Positions 51,409 through 61,257 are shown, counted from the stretch's first letter. The stretch is DNA of 64,000 nucleotides from Microvirga sp. KLBC 81 (GCF_003075415.1 NZ_QDAH01000011.1:54734-118733); one strand, 5' to 3'. Program-made: numbers and translations. The notes: generated by a model from the letters alone, not told the origin.

Positions 51409-52782
51409 GTGAGCGGGCGCGAGCTTCGGATCAAGCCCGCCATGGCATCGCGCCCCGCCATCCTGGGCTGGCTCCTGTTCGATTGGGCCTGCCAGCCTTT
51501 CTTCACCCTCGTCACCACCTTCGTCTTCGCACCGTATTTCGCGGCATTCCTCGCGCCCGATCCGGTCACGGGCCAGAGCCTCTGGGGCTATGCGACGGCG
51601 GCAGCCGGCTTTGCGCTTGCCATCCTTTCGCCCGTTCTCGGGTCCGTGGCCGATGCGACGGGACCGAAGAAGCCCTGGATTGCCGCTTGCGGCTTCGTGC
51701 TGTTCGTCGCCTCCTTCGCTCTCTGGTATGCCGCACCGGGCCAGCCTCACGGCATCTCCATCGCACTTCTCGGCTTCGCCTTCGCGACCGTCGCCGTCGA
51801 AGTCGCTGCCGTGTTCAACAATGCGATGATCCCGCATCTCGTGCCGCCGGAGCGCTTCGGACGCCTCTCCGGAACCGGCTGGGCCGTCGGTTATCTGGGC
51901 GGATTGGTTTCGCTCGTCATCGTGCTGGGTTTTCTCGCGGCCGATGCAGGCAGCGGCAGGACGGTGCTGAGCTTCACGCCGCTCTTCGGGCTCGATCCCG
52001 CGCAGCGAGAGGGAGACCGGATCACGGGCCCGTTCTCGGCCCTGTGGTTTCTCGTCTTCATTCTGCCGCTCTTCCTCTTCACGCCTGACATCGCCCGCTC
52101 CAGGCTGCGTTTGGGAGAGGCCGTGAAGCAAGGGTTGGCGCAGGTGAGAAACACGCTTGCCGATGCGCGGCGGCACGAGGGCGTGCTGCGTTTCCTCGTC
52201 GCGAACATGGTCTATCAGGATGCCCTCGTCGCGCTCTTCGCCTTCGGCGGAATCTACGGGGCAGGGGTGTTCGGCTGGCAGGCGACGGAGCTCGGCCTCT
52301 TCGGCATCCTGCTCACCATCACCGGGACAATGGGCGCGCTGATCGGCGGGCGTCTCGATGATCGCTTCGGCGCAAAGCCCGTGATCCTGGGATCGATCCT
52401 CGTGCTCGCGCTCGTCTGCGTCGGCGTGCTGTCGCTGGGCCGCGGGCACATCCTCTTCGTCATTCCCACAGCGCCTGCGGGCGAAGGTCTTTACGCCAGC
52501 GCACCGGAAAAGCTCTTCGTGTTCCTCGGTCTCATTATCGGCTCCGTGGCAGGGCCGCTGCAGGCCTCCTCGCGCAGCATGCTGGCGCGGCTCGTGCCCG
52601 CGCGGGAGGCCGGGCGCTATTTCGGATTGCTGGCGCTTTCCGGAAAAGTCACGTCCTTCCTCGCGCCGCTGGCGGTTGCCGTCGCAACGGCGGTCTTCCA
52701 GACTCAAGCGGCAGGACCAGCGGTGCTGATCCTGTTCCTGTTCACGGGCTTCGCGCTGCTGAGCGGCGTGAAGAAGGCGTGA
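51409..52782 (+). CDS. UMF1/Atg22-type MFS transporter
   Basis: A 457-residue integral membrane protein with about 12 helices. GWLLFDWACQPFFTLVTTFVF near the N-terminus, GSVADATGPKKPW and FVFAPYFAAFL match the UMF1/Atg22 family, whose eukaryotic member exports amino acids from the vacuole. Together with the NAD-GDH gene just upstream, an amino-acid-related substrate is plausible but not shown. GTG start at 51409 with AGGA 8 bases before it; an ATG at 51442 is the alternative. Convergent with the YbjQ gene. Confidence 0.9.
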   Translation: MSGRELRIKPAMASRPAILGWLLFDWACQPFFTLVTTFVFAPYFAAFLAPDPVTGQSLWGYATAAAGFALAILSPVLGSVADATGPKKPWIAACGFVLFVASFALWYAAPGQPHGISIALLGFAFATVAVEVAAVFNNAMIPHLVPPERFGRLSGTGWAVGYLGGLVSLVIVLGFLAADAGSGRTVLSFTPLFGLDPAQREGDRITGPFSALWFLVFILPLFLFTPDIARSRLRLGEAVKQGLAQVRNTLADARRHEGVLRFLVANMVYQDALVALFAFGGIYGAGVFGWQATELGLFGILLTITGTMGALIGGRLDDRFGAKPVILGSILVLALVCVGVLSLGRGHILFVIPTAPAGEGLYASAPEKLFVFLGLIIGSVAGPLQASSRSMLARLVPAREAGRYFGLLALSGKVTSFLAPLAVAVATAVFQTQAAGPAVLILFLFTGFALLSGVKKA

Positions 52783-52786
52783 GCCC

Positions 52787-53107
52787 TTATTCGAGCGTCA
52801 CCGCCGTGCCGCTCACCGTCACCATCATCATGCCTTCGTTCTTGCCGATAGCGCCGTAATCCATGTGCACGCCGACGATGGCATGGGCCCCGAGGCGCTG
52901 CGCCTCGTCGATCATCTCGCGGATCGCCGTATCGCGCCCGTCGCGCAGCACGCGCTCATAGGAACCCGAGCGCCCGCCGACCACATCGCGGATGGAGGCG
53001 AAGAAATCACGGAAGACGTTCGCGCCGAGAATGGCCTCGCCCGAAACGATGCCGCGATAAGCGGCAATCCGGCGGCCTTCGACACTGGGCGTGGTGGTGA
53101 TGATCAT
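52787..53107 (-). CDS. YbjQ family (UPF0145) heavy-metal-binding-domain protein
   Basis: A 106-residue protein with the conserved blocks [31 protein letters not shown] and [12 protein letters not shown] of the YbjQ/UPF0145 family, sometimes called heavy-metal-binding domain, with no settled function. A GGAGACCCTG motif precedes the ATG. Ends 4 bases from the MFS stop. Confidence 0.93.
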   Translation of the reverse strand: MIITTTPSVEGRRIAAYRGIVSGEAILGANVFRDFFASIRDVVGGRSGSYERVLRDGRDTAIREMIDEAQRLGAHAIVGVHMDYGAIGKNEGMMMVTVSGTAVTLE

Positions 53108-53168
53108 CAGGGTCTCCTTTCGGTTCCATTCATATGGGAAGCGAAAGGAGAAACGTCATCCCGGTGGA

Positions 53169-53214
53169 GTTGCACCTCTCTTTCCCCTCCCTCTTGCGGA
53201 GAGGGGTAGGGGTG
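53169..53214. repeat. CTCCCTCTTGCGGAGAGGGG repeat (family E)
   Basis: CACCTCTCTTTCCCCTCCC with TTGCGGAGAGGGGTAGGGGTG: short hairpin-rich element, related to that at 21039-21147 but more degenerate. Lies in the 394-base gap between the YbjQ gene and purH, which is otherwise filled by the next two repeats. Confidence 0.6.
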
Positions 53215-53250
53215 ATGCGGCTGGGTGAGATATCAAACCAGCAAGACTGT

Positions 53251-53340
53251 GTCATCACCGGCCTTGTGCCGGTGATCCCGTTTCGGTGAGACGCTGCGCA
53301 TTTCTGCATCGAGATGGCCGGGACAAGCCCGGCCATGACG
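53251..53340. repeat. 90-base two-hairpin repeat (family A, copy 4)
   Basis: GTCATCACCGGCCTTGTGC... first hairpin, GATGGCCGGGACAAGCCCGG... second hairpin; identical arms to copy 1 and same length. Confidence 0.9.
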
Positions 53341-53389
53341 CTGTGGACACACCTCGCGTTCTCTGGAGCACATGTAGCGCTCCGACTGT

Positions 53390-53497
53390 GCGACCCCCAC
53401 CCTCGATCCCTCCCCGCAAGGAGGAGGGAAGAATGGAGCTCCATTCTCGTCAAACGATCCCGGGTTCCGCTGTGCGGCCCCGGGATGGCGCTGCTTT
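53390..53497. repeat. family E element followed by family D element
   Basis: GCGACCCCCACCCTCGATCCC and CTCCCCGCAAGGAGGAGGG form an E-type stem; then GTCAAACGATCCCGGGTTCC...CGGCCCCGGGATGGCG is a D-type stem (CCCGGGTTCCGC/GCGGCCCCGGG). The composite ends just before the purH stop. Confidence 0.65.
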
Positions 53498-53501
53498 CAG
53501 G

Positions 53502-55094
53502 TTAGTGACGGAAGTGGCGGTGGCCGGTGAAGACCATGGCGAGGCCTGCCTCGTCGGCGGCCTTGATCACCTCGTCGTCGCGCATGGAGCCGCCGGGCTG
53601 GATCACGGCGGTGGCGCCGGCTTCGGCTGCGGCGAGCAGGCCGTCCGCGAAGGGGAAGAAGGCGTCGGAGGCCACGACCGAACCCTTGGCGAGGGTTTCG
53701 GGCAGGCCAGCCGCCTTGGCGGCTTCCGCAGCCTTCCAGGCGGCGATGCGTGAGGAATCGACGCGGCTCATCTGGCCCGCGCCGATGCCGACGGTGGCGA
53801 GGTCCTTGGCGTAGACGATGGCGTTCGACTTCACGTGCTTGGCGACGCGGAAGGCAAAGCGCAGATCGGCGAGCTCGCGCTCGGTCGGTGCACGCTTCGT
53901 CACCACCTTCAGGTCCATGGCATCCACCACCGCGTTGTCGCGGCTCTGGGCCAGGAAGCCACCCGCCACCGTGCGAATGGTGAGGCCCGGCTGGCGCGGA
54001 TCGGGCAGGCCGCCGGCGAGCAGCAGGCGCAGGTTCTTCTTGGCGGCAACGATGGCGATGGCCTCTTCGCTGGCGTCAGGCGCGATGATTACTTCCGTGA
54101 AGATCTCGGTGATGGCCTTCGCCGCTTCCGCATCGAGCGCACGGTTCATGGCGACGATGCCGCCGAAGGCGGAGACCGGGTCGCACCGCAGGGCCTTCTC
54201 GTAAGCCTCGACGAGGCTCGCGCCTTCGGCCACGCCGCAAGGATTGGCGTGCTTCACGATCACCACGGCAGCCGAACGCTCAGGAGCGAACTCGGCCACG
54301 GCCTCATAGGCCGCGTCGGTGTCGTTGATGTTGTTATAGGAAAGCTGCTTGCCCTGCACCTGACGCGCCGTGGAGACGCCCGGGCGCTGCTCGGGCGTGC
54401 GATAGAAGGCGGCACTCTGGTGCGGGTTCTCGCCGTAGCGCATCACCTCGGCGAGCGTCCCGCCGATGGCGCGGAAGGGCGGGTTCGGCTCGTTGAGCTC
54501 ATTGGCGAACCAGTTGGAGATCGCCGCGTCGTAGGCGGCCGTGCGGGCATAGGCCTTCTGGGCGAGGCGGCGGCGGAGCGTGTAGGTCACCGCGCCGTTA
54601 TGGATGGAGAGATCGTCGAGAACGGCGGTGTAATCGGCGCCGTCCACCACCACGGCCACGTCGCCGTGGTTCTTGGCCGCCGCGCGGATCATGGCCGGTC
54701 CACCGATATCGATGTTCTCGATGCAATCGTCGTAAGGTTTACCCGCCGCCACCGTGGCCTCGAAGGGGTAGAGGTTCACCACCAGCAGGTCGATGGGCTG
54801 GATGCCGTGGGCCAGCATGGCCGCCTGGTGCTCGGGGTTGGCGCGGATGCCGAGAAGGCCGCCGTGGACCGACGGATGCAGGGTCTTCACGCGCCCGTCC
54901 ATCATCTCGGGGAAGCCCGTGAGGTCGCTCACGTCCCTCACGGGCAGGCCTGCCTCGGTCAGCGCCTTATGGGTGCCGCCGGTGGAGACCAGCTCGATGC
55001 CCCGCTCGGACAGCGCCCGGGCGAAGTCCACGAGACCCGTCTTGTCGGATACGGAAAGCAGAGCGCGGGAAACGCGCTTCAGATCGCTCGGCAT
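53502..55094 (-). CDS. purH: bifunctional AICAR transformylase / IMP cyclohydrolase
   Basis: A 530-residue enzyme carrying out the last two steps of purine synthesis. The N-terminal IMP cyclohydrolase domain (residues 1-200) shows [27 protein letters not shown] and [13 protein letters not shown]; the C-terminal transformylase has [14 protein letters not shown] (Lys/His of catalysis) and [10 protein letters not shown], and closes with [20 protein letters not shown]. Length fits. I chose the ATG at 55094 (MPSDLKRV). Preceded by the small hypothetical gene cluster, which lies where heparinase-like and purH genes often adjoin. Confidence 0.97.
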   Translation of the reverse strand: MPSDLKRVSRALLSVSDKTGLVDFARALSERGIELVSTGGTHKALTEAGLPVRDVSDLTGFPEMMDGRVKTLHPSVHGGLLGIRANPEHQAAMLAHGIQPIDLLVVNLYPFEATVAAGKPYDDCIENIDIGGPAMIRAAAKNHGDVAVVVDGADYTAVLDDLSIHNGAVTYTLRRRLAQKAYARTAAYDAAISNWFANELNEPNPPFRAIGGTLAEVMRYGENPHQSAAFYRTPEQRPGVSTARQVQGKQLSYNNINDTDAAYEAVAEFAPERSAAVVIVKHANPCGVAEGASLVEAYEKALRCDPVSAFGGIVAMNRALDAEAAKAITEIFTEVIIAPDASEEAIAIVAAKKNLRLLLAGGLPDPRQPGLTIRTVAGGFLAQSRDNAVVDAMDLKVVTKRAPTERELADLRFAFRVAKHVKSNAIVYAKDLATVGIGAGQMSRVDSSRIAAWKAAEAAKAAGLPETLAKGSVVASDAFFPFADGLLAAAEAGATAVIQPGGSMRDDEVIKAADEAGLAMVFTGHRHFRH

Positions 55095-55189
55095 GGCGGC
55101 CGCTCCATGAAGGGTAAAGATGCGGGCGCGATAGCACGGGAGGCCTGAGATGGGAACCGGGGAGGCGGAAGTTTCAGGCCGTAATGGTG

Positions 55190-55756
55190 TCAACTACTTC
55201 CATCTATGCGCGTTTTCATAACGTACCGGAACAGCGGGCGTATATTGAGAAAGTACAATCTTAGACCGCGAACAAAATGTCTCGCTCCATTTCTAAGCAA
55301 TATGTCGTCAATAGACCGCCTTTGAACCGCCAAAGGATGCCCCTGTTCAGCCGCTCTATTCAAAACCAACTTGTGCAGATCGAGCTGACCTTCGCGTTTA
55401 TAAATACTCTGTAGCGCCCAACTACATTCAGCATTTCCCGCTTGGCTTGCCTCGGAACAATGATGAAGAGCTTTATCCTTTTTGCCTTGCTCATAGTATA
55501 GCCCGGCAAGTCCATGGTGAGCCGACGTCAGTCCTGCCTTGGCTGCAATCACATAGTATTCTTCCGACTTTACAGGATCATATTGGGGCAAGTCTTTTTG
55601 ATTATAGATCCACCCTAGATGCACTGCGACGTAGGGATCGACGCCATCGAAGGCCTCCTCAAACAGCTCCCGTGCGCGTGAATACTCGCGCTGGTGATAA
55701 AGCTCATAAGCCTGATGAATGAGTTCTTCACTGTCTCCAGCAGAACTAACAGTCAT
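55190..55756 (-). CDS. Sel1-like/TPR-like repeat protein, AT-richer
   Basis: A 188-residue helical repeat protein: alternating Ala/Tyr/Gly patterns such as [26 protein letters not shown] and [16 protein letters not shown] match Sel1-like repeats, which mediate protein-protein contacts. A C-terminal basic/aromatic tail follows. No signal peptide. Its ATGA start overlaps the upstream small gene by four bases, so the two are coupled. Codon composition is visibly richer in A/T than purH or the heparinase gene. Confidence 0.82.
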   Translation of the reverse strand: MTVSSAGDSEELIHQAYELYHQREYSRARELFEEAFDGVDPYVAVHLGWIYNQKDLPQYDPVKSEEYYVIAAKAGLTSAHHGLAGLYYEQGKKDKALHHCSEASQAGNAECSWALQSIYKREGQLDLHKLVLNRAAEQGHPLAVQRRSIDDILLRNGARHFVRGLRLYFLNIRPLFRYVMKTRIDGSS

Positions 55757-56016
55757 TTCCTTACCTGCTCAGCTTCGGTTTGTGCTCTAAGCCAGGAAAG
55801 AACAGCACGGGCCTCACTTTCGGCCCCTGCTACCGTGTCGTGAAGCCCAGAGGCGCATTGCTGGACCCAGAACGGTATGAAGGGCTCCTCATCGTCCTCG
55901 ATCAGTTCCTCGGCCGAAAATTCGAACAAGCCATCACTGCGCTTGAAAATGGACAATCGAAACCTGCCGTCGTGGCTTTCAACCTGCTGGGCTATTGTAC
56001 GGTTGGTGTTGCTCAT
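55753..56016 (-). CDS. small hypothetical protein
   Basis: An 87-residue acidic protein with no recognised domain. The middle part EFSAEELIEDDEEPFIPFW is strongly acidic and the C-terminal part (LSWLRAQTEAEQ) is probably helical. Overlaps the Sel1-like gene by ATGA, and the pairing suggests that the two products act together (antigen/immunity-like or carrier/partner), but no evidence points to a specific function. Confidence 0.6.
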   Translation of the reverse strand: MSNTNRTIAQQVESHDGRFRLSIFKRSDGLFEFSAEELIEDDEEPFIPFWVQQCASGLHDTVAGAESEARAVLSWLRAQTEAEQVRK

Positions 56017-56049
56017 TACCCGGTCTCCGCGCCGATTTTCGCTCTGCCA

Positions 56050-56454
56050 TTAGTTCATCCACCAGCCTCGCAAGGCCGAGAGCAGCACGAATACGGCGTA
56101 AGGAATAGCAATCCAGTAGGGACTAGGAGTCGGATACCAGTTGGCAGGCGCTGAATTCAGAAGCGCGACCCCAACCCCCAAGAAGATGATTGCGGTCAAC
56201 AGAAATTGACCCTTTTTCCCGACGCGGTGACGAGCGTTGTAGGGGTGAATCCCACGCTCGCCTCTCCAGAATACGATCGCTAAGGCCACACACATCGCAA
56301 TTGGCATGAAATCAGAGAATAAGCCCTCCCGATGCATCCAGAATACTAGGATTACCACAGAGCCCGTGACCGCATACCACGTGCGTTCATGAGCTTGCTC
56401 CTGAGATGGATCAGGTCTGCTGAATTCTTTGATGAAGTCCGACAGCTTACCCAT
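56050..56454 (-). CDS. small membrane protein, hypothetical, AT-richer
   Basis: A 134-residue protein with three to four hydrophobic helices (SVVILVFWMHREG, MPIAMCVALAIVFWRG, FLLTAIIFLGVGVALL, IPYAVFVLLSALRG). No family recognised. 33 bases upstream of the next small gene in the same direction, so likely part of the same transcript as the two small downstream genes. Confidence 0.6.
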   Translation of the reverse strand: MGKLSDFIKEFSRPDPSQEQAHERTWYAVTGSVVILVFWMHREGLFSDFMPIAMCVALAIVFWRGERGIHPYNARHRVGKKGQFLLTAIIFLGVGVALLNSAPANWYPTPSPYWIAIPYAVFVLLSALRGWWMN

Positions 56455-56583
56455 AATGCTTCTCCCGAAACATTATATCTTTGGCGGCCTAAAAGCGATA
56501 CCCCCGGCTGAATCTGGATGGGCTAAGGACCGAAGCGATCTTTAGCTAGATCTTGAACCGCCATCACAGATCTACGTATTTCG

Positions 56584-56847
56584 TTATCGCCCCGACCCAG
56601 GCGACGACCGCCGCTTGGAGCGGGAGCGCGCGTAACCGATGATCGTCAGGATCAGCCATGCCGTCTGGGTGATGAAGGAGGGCAGATTGAAGTCGAAGAT
56701 CAGGGAGTAGAGGATCGCAACGGCGCCGGCCCCGTTGAGAAGGGCATAACGGCCATCCTCGACTTTCAGAATGCCCACTTGCAGCAACCCGTAGGCTGAC
56801 AAATAGGCCGCGACCCCTACCAGCCCGACAATATCAGCGATGCTCAT
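56584..56847 (-). CDS. CBU_0592-type small membrane protein
   Basis: An 87-residue membrane protein with three helices. SIADIVGLVGVAAYLSAYGLLQVGIL, LNGAGAVAILYSLIFDFNLPSF and the third helix WLILTIIGYAR resemble the CBU_0592 family; role unknown. The ATG at 56847 lies 26 bases after the heparinase stop. GC content is normal again at this gene, so it marks the left end of the core and the right end of the AT-rich patch. Confidence 0.78.
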   Translation of the reverse strand: MSIADIVGLVGVAAYLSAYGLLQVGILKVEDGRYALLNGAGAVAILYSLIFDFNLPSFITQTAWLILTIIGYARSRSKRRSSPGSGR

Positions 56848-56872
56848 GCTCAATGGAATCTCAGCCTTACCG

Positions 56873-58633
56873 TTACAGCAGCTCTTGCGTCGCTTCCGCC
56901 GTCTGCCCCGGATTGAACGTGCGGGCCAGACGCTCGAAGCGCCAGCGGACTGAAGGAGTCTCGCTCGGGCGGATGCTGAGCACGATCTGCTCGGTGCGGC
57001 GCATGCCGTCGGGGGCGGCGAGGAACACGCTGTCCTCCACATGGGCCCCGACCGGGACGGCCGTGAACTGCCAGGCCTCGTGGTTCGGCAGCACGAGCAT
57101 GACGACCCGCCCGCCTTGGGCGCGGCTTGCCTTGATGCCGGGGGCGAGATGGAAGCGGATGACGGCTTCCGCTGAAGGAGCGCCCGTGCCTTCGCCCCAG
57201 AAGACATCCTCGCCCTCCAGGATGTTGCCCTTGGGCGAAAGCTGCAGCCGCCGCTCGTGGGTCAGGCCGAAGCGCTGGCGATAGCCGTCGTGGCTGGCGG
57301 TGAGAACCTGAGCATGCTCGCGCTCGCTGCGTTCCGAGGTGACCCGCTCGGGGCCGCTCAGCACCACAGGGCCGATGCGGCGCAGGAGCCAGCGGGCGAC
57401 CCGGCGGTTCAGCCAATTGCCCCGGTCGCCCACCATCTGGCAGGACGAGATATCATTGATGGAAGCCGTCGAGTGAGCGGCCGTCGTGCGTGAGGCCTGG
57501 ATAATCGTGTCGCCTGCGATCCGCGGCGTACCGCAATTGACCACGATGCGCTGCGAAGCGCTGGAGAACTCGAAGGAGAGGCAGCCTGCACCGGCTTCGG
57601 TCGACAGATAGGTCGGCGGCGGTGCGCCCACATCCACCACCAGCAGGGTACGTCCGGCCTCCATGCGTTCGTAGCCCGTATGCGGCGCGTGCTGGATCGG
57701 CTGGCTGCGCATGTCGTCATAGGTGAGCAGCGTCGCGAGATGATCCGCCGCCGTCACGCCCATGCCGTTGAAATGCGAGAGCGTGCCGTCGCCATGCCGG
57801 AACATGCGCACCATGGGCAGCATGCGGTCGATGGCGTTGAGGAGCGCCTCCGGCGTATCGACCTCGCGGCTCGCGAACATCTGGCGCAAGGGCAGGAGAT
57901 CGAACAGAAGATCGACGATCACGCGCGGATTGCGGCTCGCATGCCCGCCATCCGCGAGGATCTGGCGCTCCAGCTCACGCGTGAGCAGACGGCTTGCACG
58001 CCGCAGATGACGGTCGAGGCCTTCGCAGCACAGACCCGCATAGCACAGCGCAATCGCCGCCATGAGTTGTTTCTGCGGCAGGGCGCCCGAGCGCACGTGC
58101 CGTTCGAGCTCGCGCACATGCTGGCCGAGAAGGCGTAAAAATCGCTGATAGAAGGCGTGGTCCGCGCCTTCCAGGATCAGCGGCGACTGACTGATCAAGG
58201 ACATGAGACGGCGCGCGATGATCTGCGTATCGCAGGCAACGCTCCTGTCGCCGAGTTTCGAAGAGACGAACTCGTCCACCAGCGAGCGCGCATTGGCCTG
58301 GGCGAGTGCGGTGCCTGCAGCGCGCAGGTGGCGCAGCCAGCCAAAGCCGTAGAGAGCTTCGGCCCATGCTCTGCTCGGCGGCGTGAAGGCGAATGGCGAA
58401 CGGCCGCTCGTGGTGATGGCCCGGCCCGCAAAGGCGAAGAAGCCGGAATAGATATCGGTGGCGATGGTGGGATCGGCCGTGCGCAGATCCTGAGGAGCGA
58501 AGAGCAGGCGCGTCGGACTCGGCGTTCCCACGAACAGCTTCGACAAGCTCCAGACCATTCCTCCACGCATGGCGCGGCCTGCCTCGGATAAGGCAAGCTT
58601 ATACAAACGCCAGCGATCTGGCCCGAAATCCAC
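56873..58633 (-). CDS. heparinase II/III-like protein
   Basis: A 586-residue protein of the alginate-lyase/heparinase II/III superfamily: an all-alpha toroid in residues 1-350 (with DGTLSHFNGMG) followed by a beta-sandwich domain with DVGAPPPTYLSTEAGAGCLSFEF and HSTASINDISS. Bacterial versions cleave uronate-containing polysaccharides, but the substrate here is unknown and may be an envelope glycan. No signal peptide is visible. GTG start with GGAG 9 bases upstream. In relatives such genes lie next to rsmB and purH. Confidence 0.88.
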   Translation of the reverse strand: MDFGPDRWRLYKLALSEAGRAMRGGMVWSLSKLFVGTPSPTRLLFAPQDLRTADPTIATDIYSGFFAFAGRAITTSGRSPFAFTPPSRAWAEALYGFGWLRHLRAAGTALAQANARSLVDEFVSSKLGDRSVACDTQIIARRLMSLISQSPLILEGADHAFYQRFLRLLGQHVRELERHVRSGALPQKQLMAAIALCYAGLCCEGLDRHLRRASRLLTRELERQILADGGHASRNPRVIVDLLFDLLPLRQMFASREVDTPEALLNAIDRMLPMVRMFRHGDGTLSHFNGMGVTAADHLATLLTYDDMRSQPIQHAPHTGYERMEAGRTLLVVDVGAPPPTYLSTEAGAGCLSFEFSSASQRIVVNCGTPRIAGDTIIQASRTTAAHSTASINDISSCQMVGDRGNWLNRRVARWLLRRIGPVVLSGPERVTSERSEREHAQVLTASHDGYRQRFGLTHERRLQLSPKGNILEGEDVFWGEGTGAPSAEAVIRFHLAPGIKASRAQGGRVVMLVLPNHEAWQFTAVPVGAHVEDSVFLAAPDGMRRTEQIVLSIRPSETPSVRWRFERLARTFNPGQTAEATQELL

Positions 58634-58778
58634 CCGTGGCGCTCCTTTAAGTTAAGTCATGCTCATCCGCGCCAGCATAGGGGGGAGTTCCTGCTGACTG
58701 GTTAACAACACGTAAGCACCCGCCGTTGTGATCAGATTCAACAGAAGCTATCCCCAGGATGAGGACAGAGCTAAACAC

Positions 58779-58886
58779 TAAAGCATCGGACCCAAAAGTG
58801 GCCTCCACTTTTGGGTCCGATGCTTCCTTCATAGAGCAGCGTATCGTGCGGAAAACCGGATCCGGTTTTCCGCACGATGCGGTAGG
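58779..58886. repeat. double palindromic repeat (family B, copy B7)
   Basis: Hairpin 1: AGCATCGGACCCAAAAGTGG (58782-58801), loop CCT, exact inverse (58805-58824). Hairpin 2: a perfect 36-base palindrome 58843-58878 centred on GGATCC with arms ATCGTGCGGAAAACCGG. Ends four bases from the rsmB stop. Confidence 0.92.
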
Positions 58887-58889
58887 AAA

Positions 58890-60200
58890 TCAAGAAGCCT
58901 TCACAAACCGTGCGACAAAGAAGCCATCGAGCCCGCTGCGCTCGTGCTCAGGCGAAACGGGGTGGCAGGGCAGGGTGCGCACATCGCCTTCCGGCGTGAG
59001 GCATTGGTCAAGACCTCCGATCTCATCCGCCGTGATGGGCTGACGCGTGAATTCGGGGTGACGGGCGAGGAAGCCTTGCGCCTGACGCTCGCCTTCCTCG
59101 GCTTCGAGCGAGCAGGTGCAATAGACCAGGCGTCCGCCGGGTTTGAGCAGGCTTGCCGCCTTGTCGAGCAGACGCGTCTGGAGGCCTGAGAGCTTGCGGA
59201 TATCCTCCTCGCTCTTGGTCCAGGCGACATCCGGATGACGGCGGATGGTGCCTGTCGCAGAGCAGGGCGCATCGAGCAGAATGGCGTCGAAAGGCGCTTC
59301 ATCGAGCTTTTCCGCATCGACAGCGCGGGTTGTGGCCTTGAGGCTGAGGCGCGCGAGGTTCTCCTCCAGGCGCTTCAGGCGCCTGGGCGAACGATCCACC
59401 GCCAGCACCTCGGCTCCGGCCGCCGCGAGTTGCGCCGTCTTGCCGCCGGGCGCGGCGCAAAGATCGGCGATGCGCTCGTTCGGCTTGGCGTGAAGCAGAC
59501 GGGCGGGAAGGGCGGCGGCGGCATCCTGCACCCACCATGCACCTTCATCGAAGCCCGGCAGATCGCGGATCGCGGTGCGTTCCACGAGGCGGATGCTGCC
59601 CGTGGGCAGAAGAATGCCGCCGAGACGCTCGGCCCAACCGGCTGCATCTTCTTTCACGGAAATGTCCACCGAGGCCATGGAGCGATGCGCCTCGGCGATC
59701 TTCGTCGCAAGCTCCTCCCCGTATTGCGCCACCCAGCGCTCTTCGAGCCAGGTGGGTGTGTCGAGCCAGGATTCCTGCTGAGAGAGGATCATGTCGCGCT
59801 CGCGGGCGACGCGCCGCAGAACCGCGTTGATGAAGCCGCCCGCGTGACCGAGCTTCGCATCCTCCTGCGCGAGCCGTACCGCGCTGTCGACGGCGGCATG
59901 GTCCGGCACGTCGAGGAAAAGGATCTGCGCTGCGCCGGTGGCGAGAAGATGCAGGAGGCGCTCGTCCTTCGGCTCGCGGTTGAGGCGCTCGCTGAGCGCG
60001 CGGCCAAGAGTGCCGAGGCGGCGGAAGGTGACGATGGCAATCGCCCGCGCCAGGGCCTCGTCGCGCGGGGAGAGGTTCTCTTTCGGAGAGAGCTCGTCCA
60101 GCACGTCGTCGAGCGGCACGCGCCGCTTCATGGTTTCCGTCACCGCCATCCAGGCGAGGCGACGGGGGCCGAGGCCCACTTGGTCTTCCGATTGACTCAA
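58890..60200 (-). CDS. rsmB: 16S rRNA m5C methyltransferase, RsmB-like
   Basis: A 436-residue RNA cytosine methyltransferase. An N-terminal NusB-like region (to about 140) precedes the SAM motif ADLCAAPGGKT (from 245), the motif IV LDAPCSATG (Cys313) and motif VI CTCSL (Cys361/Cys363, the catalytic and release cysteines). RsmB modifies C967 of 16S rRNA in E. coli. Start is uncertain: TTG at 60200, GTG at 60179 and an ATG at 60149 are in frame. Lies 5 bases after htpX and so co-transcribed. Confidence 0.94.
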   Translation of the reverse strand: MSQSEDQVGLGPRRLAWMAVTETMKRRVPLDDVLDELSPKENLSPRDEALARAIAIVTFRRLGTLGRALSERLNREPKDERLLHLLATGAAQILFLDVPDHAAVDSAVRLAQEDAKLGHAGGFINAVLRRVARERDMILSQQESWLDTPTWLEERWVAQYGEELATKIAEAHRSMASVDISVKEDAAGWAERLGGILLPTGSIRLVERTAIRDLPGFDEGAWWVQDAAAALPARLLHAKPNERIADLCAAPGGKTAQLAAAGAEVLAVDRSPRRLKRLEENLARLSLKATTRAVDAEKLDEAPFDAILLDAPCSATGTIRRHPDVAWTKSEEDIRKLSGLQTRLLDKAASLLKPGGRLVYCTCSLEAEEGERQAQGFLARHPEFTRQPITADEIGGLDQCLTPEGDVRTLPCHPVSPEHERSGLDGFFVARFVKAS

Positions 60201-60205
60201 AATCT

Positions 60206-61126
60206 TTAACCCCAGGGTCCGCGGCGGGGCGGCTGGCCCCAGGGACTCGTTGAACTCTGCGCGAAGAAGCCGGCTTGCGGCGCTGCTCCCATCTCCTGCG
60301 CCAAAGCGTGGAGTGCCGCAATCCTGTTTTCCGTCGCCGGGTGGGTGGAGAACAGATTGTCCATGCCGTGGCCGGAGAGCGGATTGATGATGAAGAGCGG
60401 TGCAGTGGCCGGGTGACGCTCCGCATCCATGTTGGGCACATGGGCCACGCCGCCCGCGATCTTCGCCAGCGCCGAAGCGAGCGAAAGAGGCTGGCCGCAG
60501 ATCTCGGCACCCATCCGGTCGGCGTCATATTCGCGCGAGCGGCTGATCGCCATCTGGATGATCATGGCTGCGAAGGGCGCGATCAGAACGGTTGCTAGCA
60601 TCACGATGGGATTGGGCCTGTCGTCGCCGCGCCCGCCGAAGAGGAAACCGAACTGCGCAAGCGTCGCAATGGCGCCCGCGATCGTGGCGCTGACCGTCAT
60701 GATGAGCGTGTCGCGGTTCTTGATATGGGCAAGCTCGTGCGCCATCACGCCCGCGATCTCGTCATGGGAAAGCATGTCGAGAAGGCCGGTGGTGGCCGCC
60801 ACTGCCGCATTCTCCGGGTTGCGCCCGGTGGCAAAGGCGTTGGGCTGCGGGTTCTCGATGATATAGACCCGCGGCATCGGCAGGTTCGCGTTGCGGGCGA
60901 GATCCCGCACCATATGGACGAGCTCAGGCGCGGTCCTCTCATCCACCTCGACGGCATGGTGGGCAGCGAGCGCCAGCCGGTCGGAGTTCCAATAGGCGAA
61001 GAGGTTGGTCGCCAGGCCAAGGCCCAGCGCGATCATCATGCCGGTCGCGCCGCCCAGCATGTAGCCGACAACCCCGAACAGGGCCATGAGGCTTGCCAGC
61101 AGCATTCCGGTCTTGACGGTGTTCAT
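60206..61126 (-). CDS. htpX: membrane zinc metalloprotease HtpX
   Basis: A 306-residue M48 protease of the inner membrane. [13 protein letters not shown] gives the HExxH zinc site (His130, Glu131, His134); [12 protein letters not shown] supplies the third ligand region. Hydrophobic N-terminal helices and two further membrane helices fit HtpX, which degrades misfolded membrane proteins with FtsH. I chose the ATG at 61126, preceded by GAGGTGGAG; the frame upstream extends without an ATG of good context. Co-transcribed with rsmB. Confidence 0.95.
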   Translation of the reverse strand: MNTVKTGMLLASLMALFGVVGYMLGGATGMMIALGLGLATNLFAYWNSDRLALAAHHAVEVDERTAPELVHMVRDLARNANLPMPRVYIIENPQPNAFATGRNPENAAVAATTGLLDMLSHDEIAGVMAHELAHIKNRDTLIMTVSATIAGAIATLAQFGFLFGGRGDDRPNPIVMLATVLIAPFAAMIIQMAISRSREYDADRMGAEICGQPLSLASALAKIAGGVAHVPNMDAERHPATAPLFIINPLSGHGMDNLFSTHPATENRIAALHALAQEMGAAPQAGFFAQSSTSPWGQPPRRGPWG

Positions 61127-61257
61127 CGGGGTCTCCACCTCGAGCAGGACTTCCGTTTGACCTTCATGTGGGAATGGTCCAGCTCTCGACCAAGAGTGTC
61201 CTCGACCAAGGATATCCTCTCCCGTGAGGGTCAAGGACCTGATAAAGGCTCCCCCTC

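Noticed and set aside
55190..58633. Prophage or integrated element
   Set aside because: No integrase, no phage structural genes, no tRNA with duplicated end; only composition differs over a short stretch.
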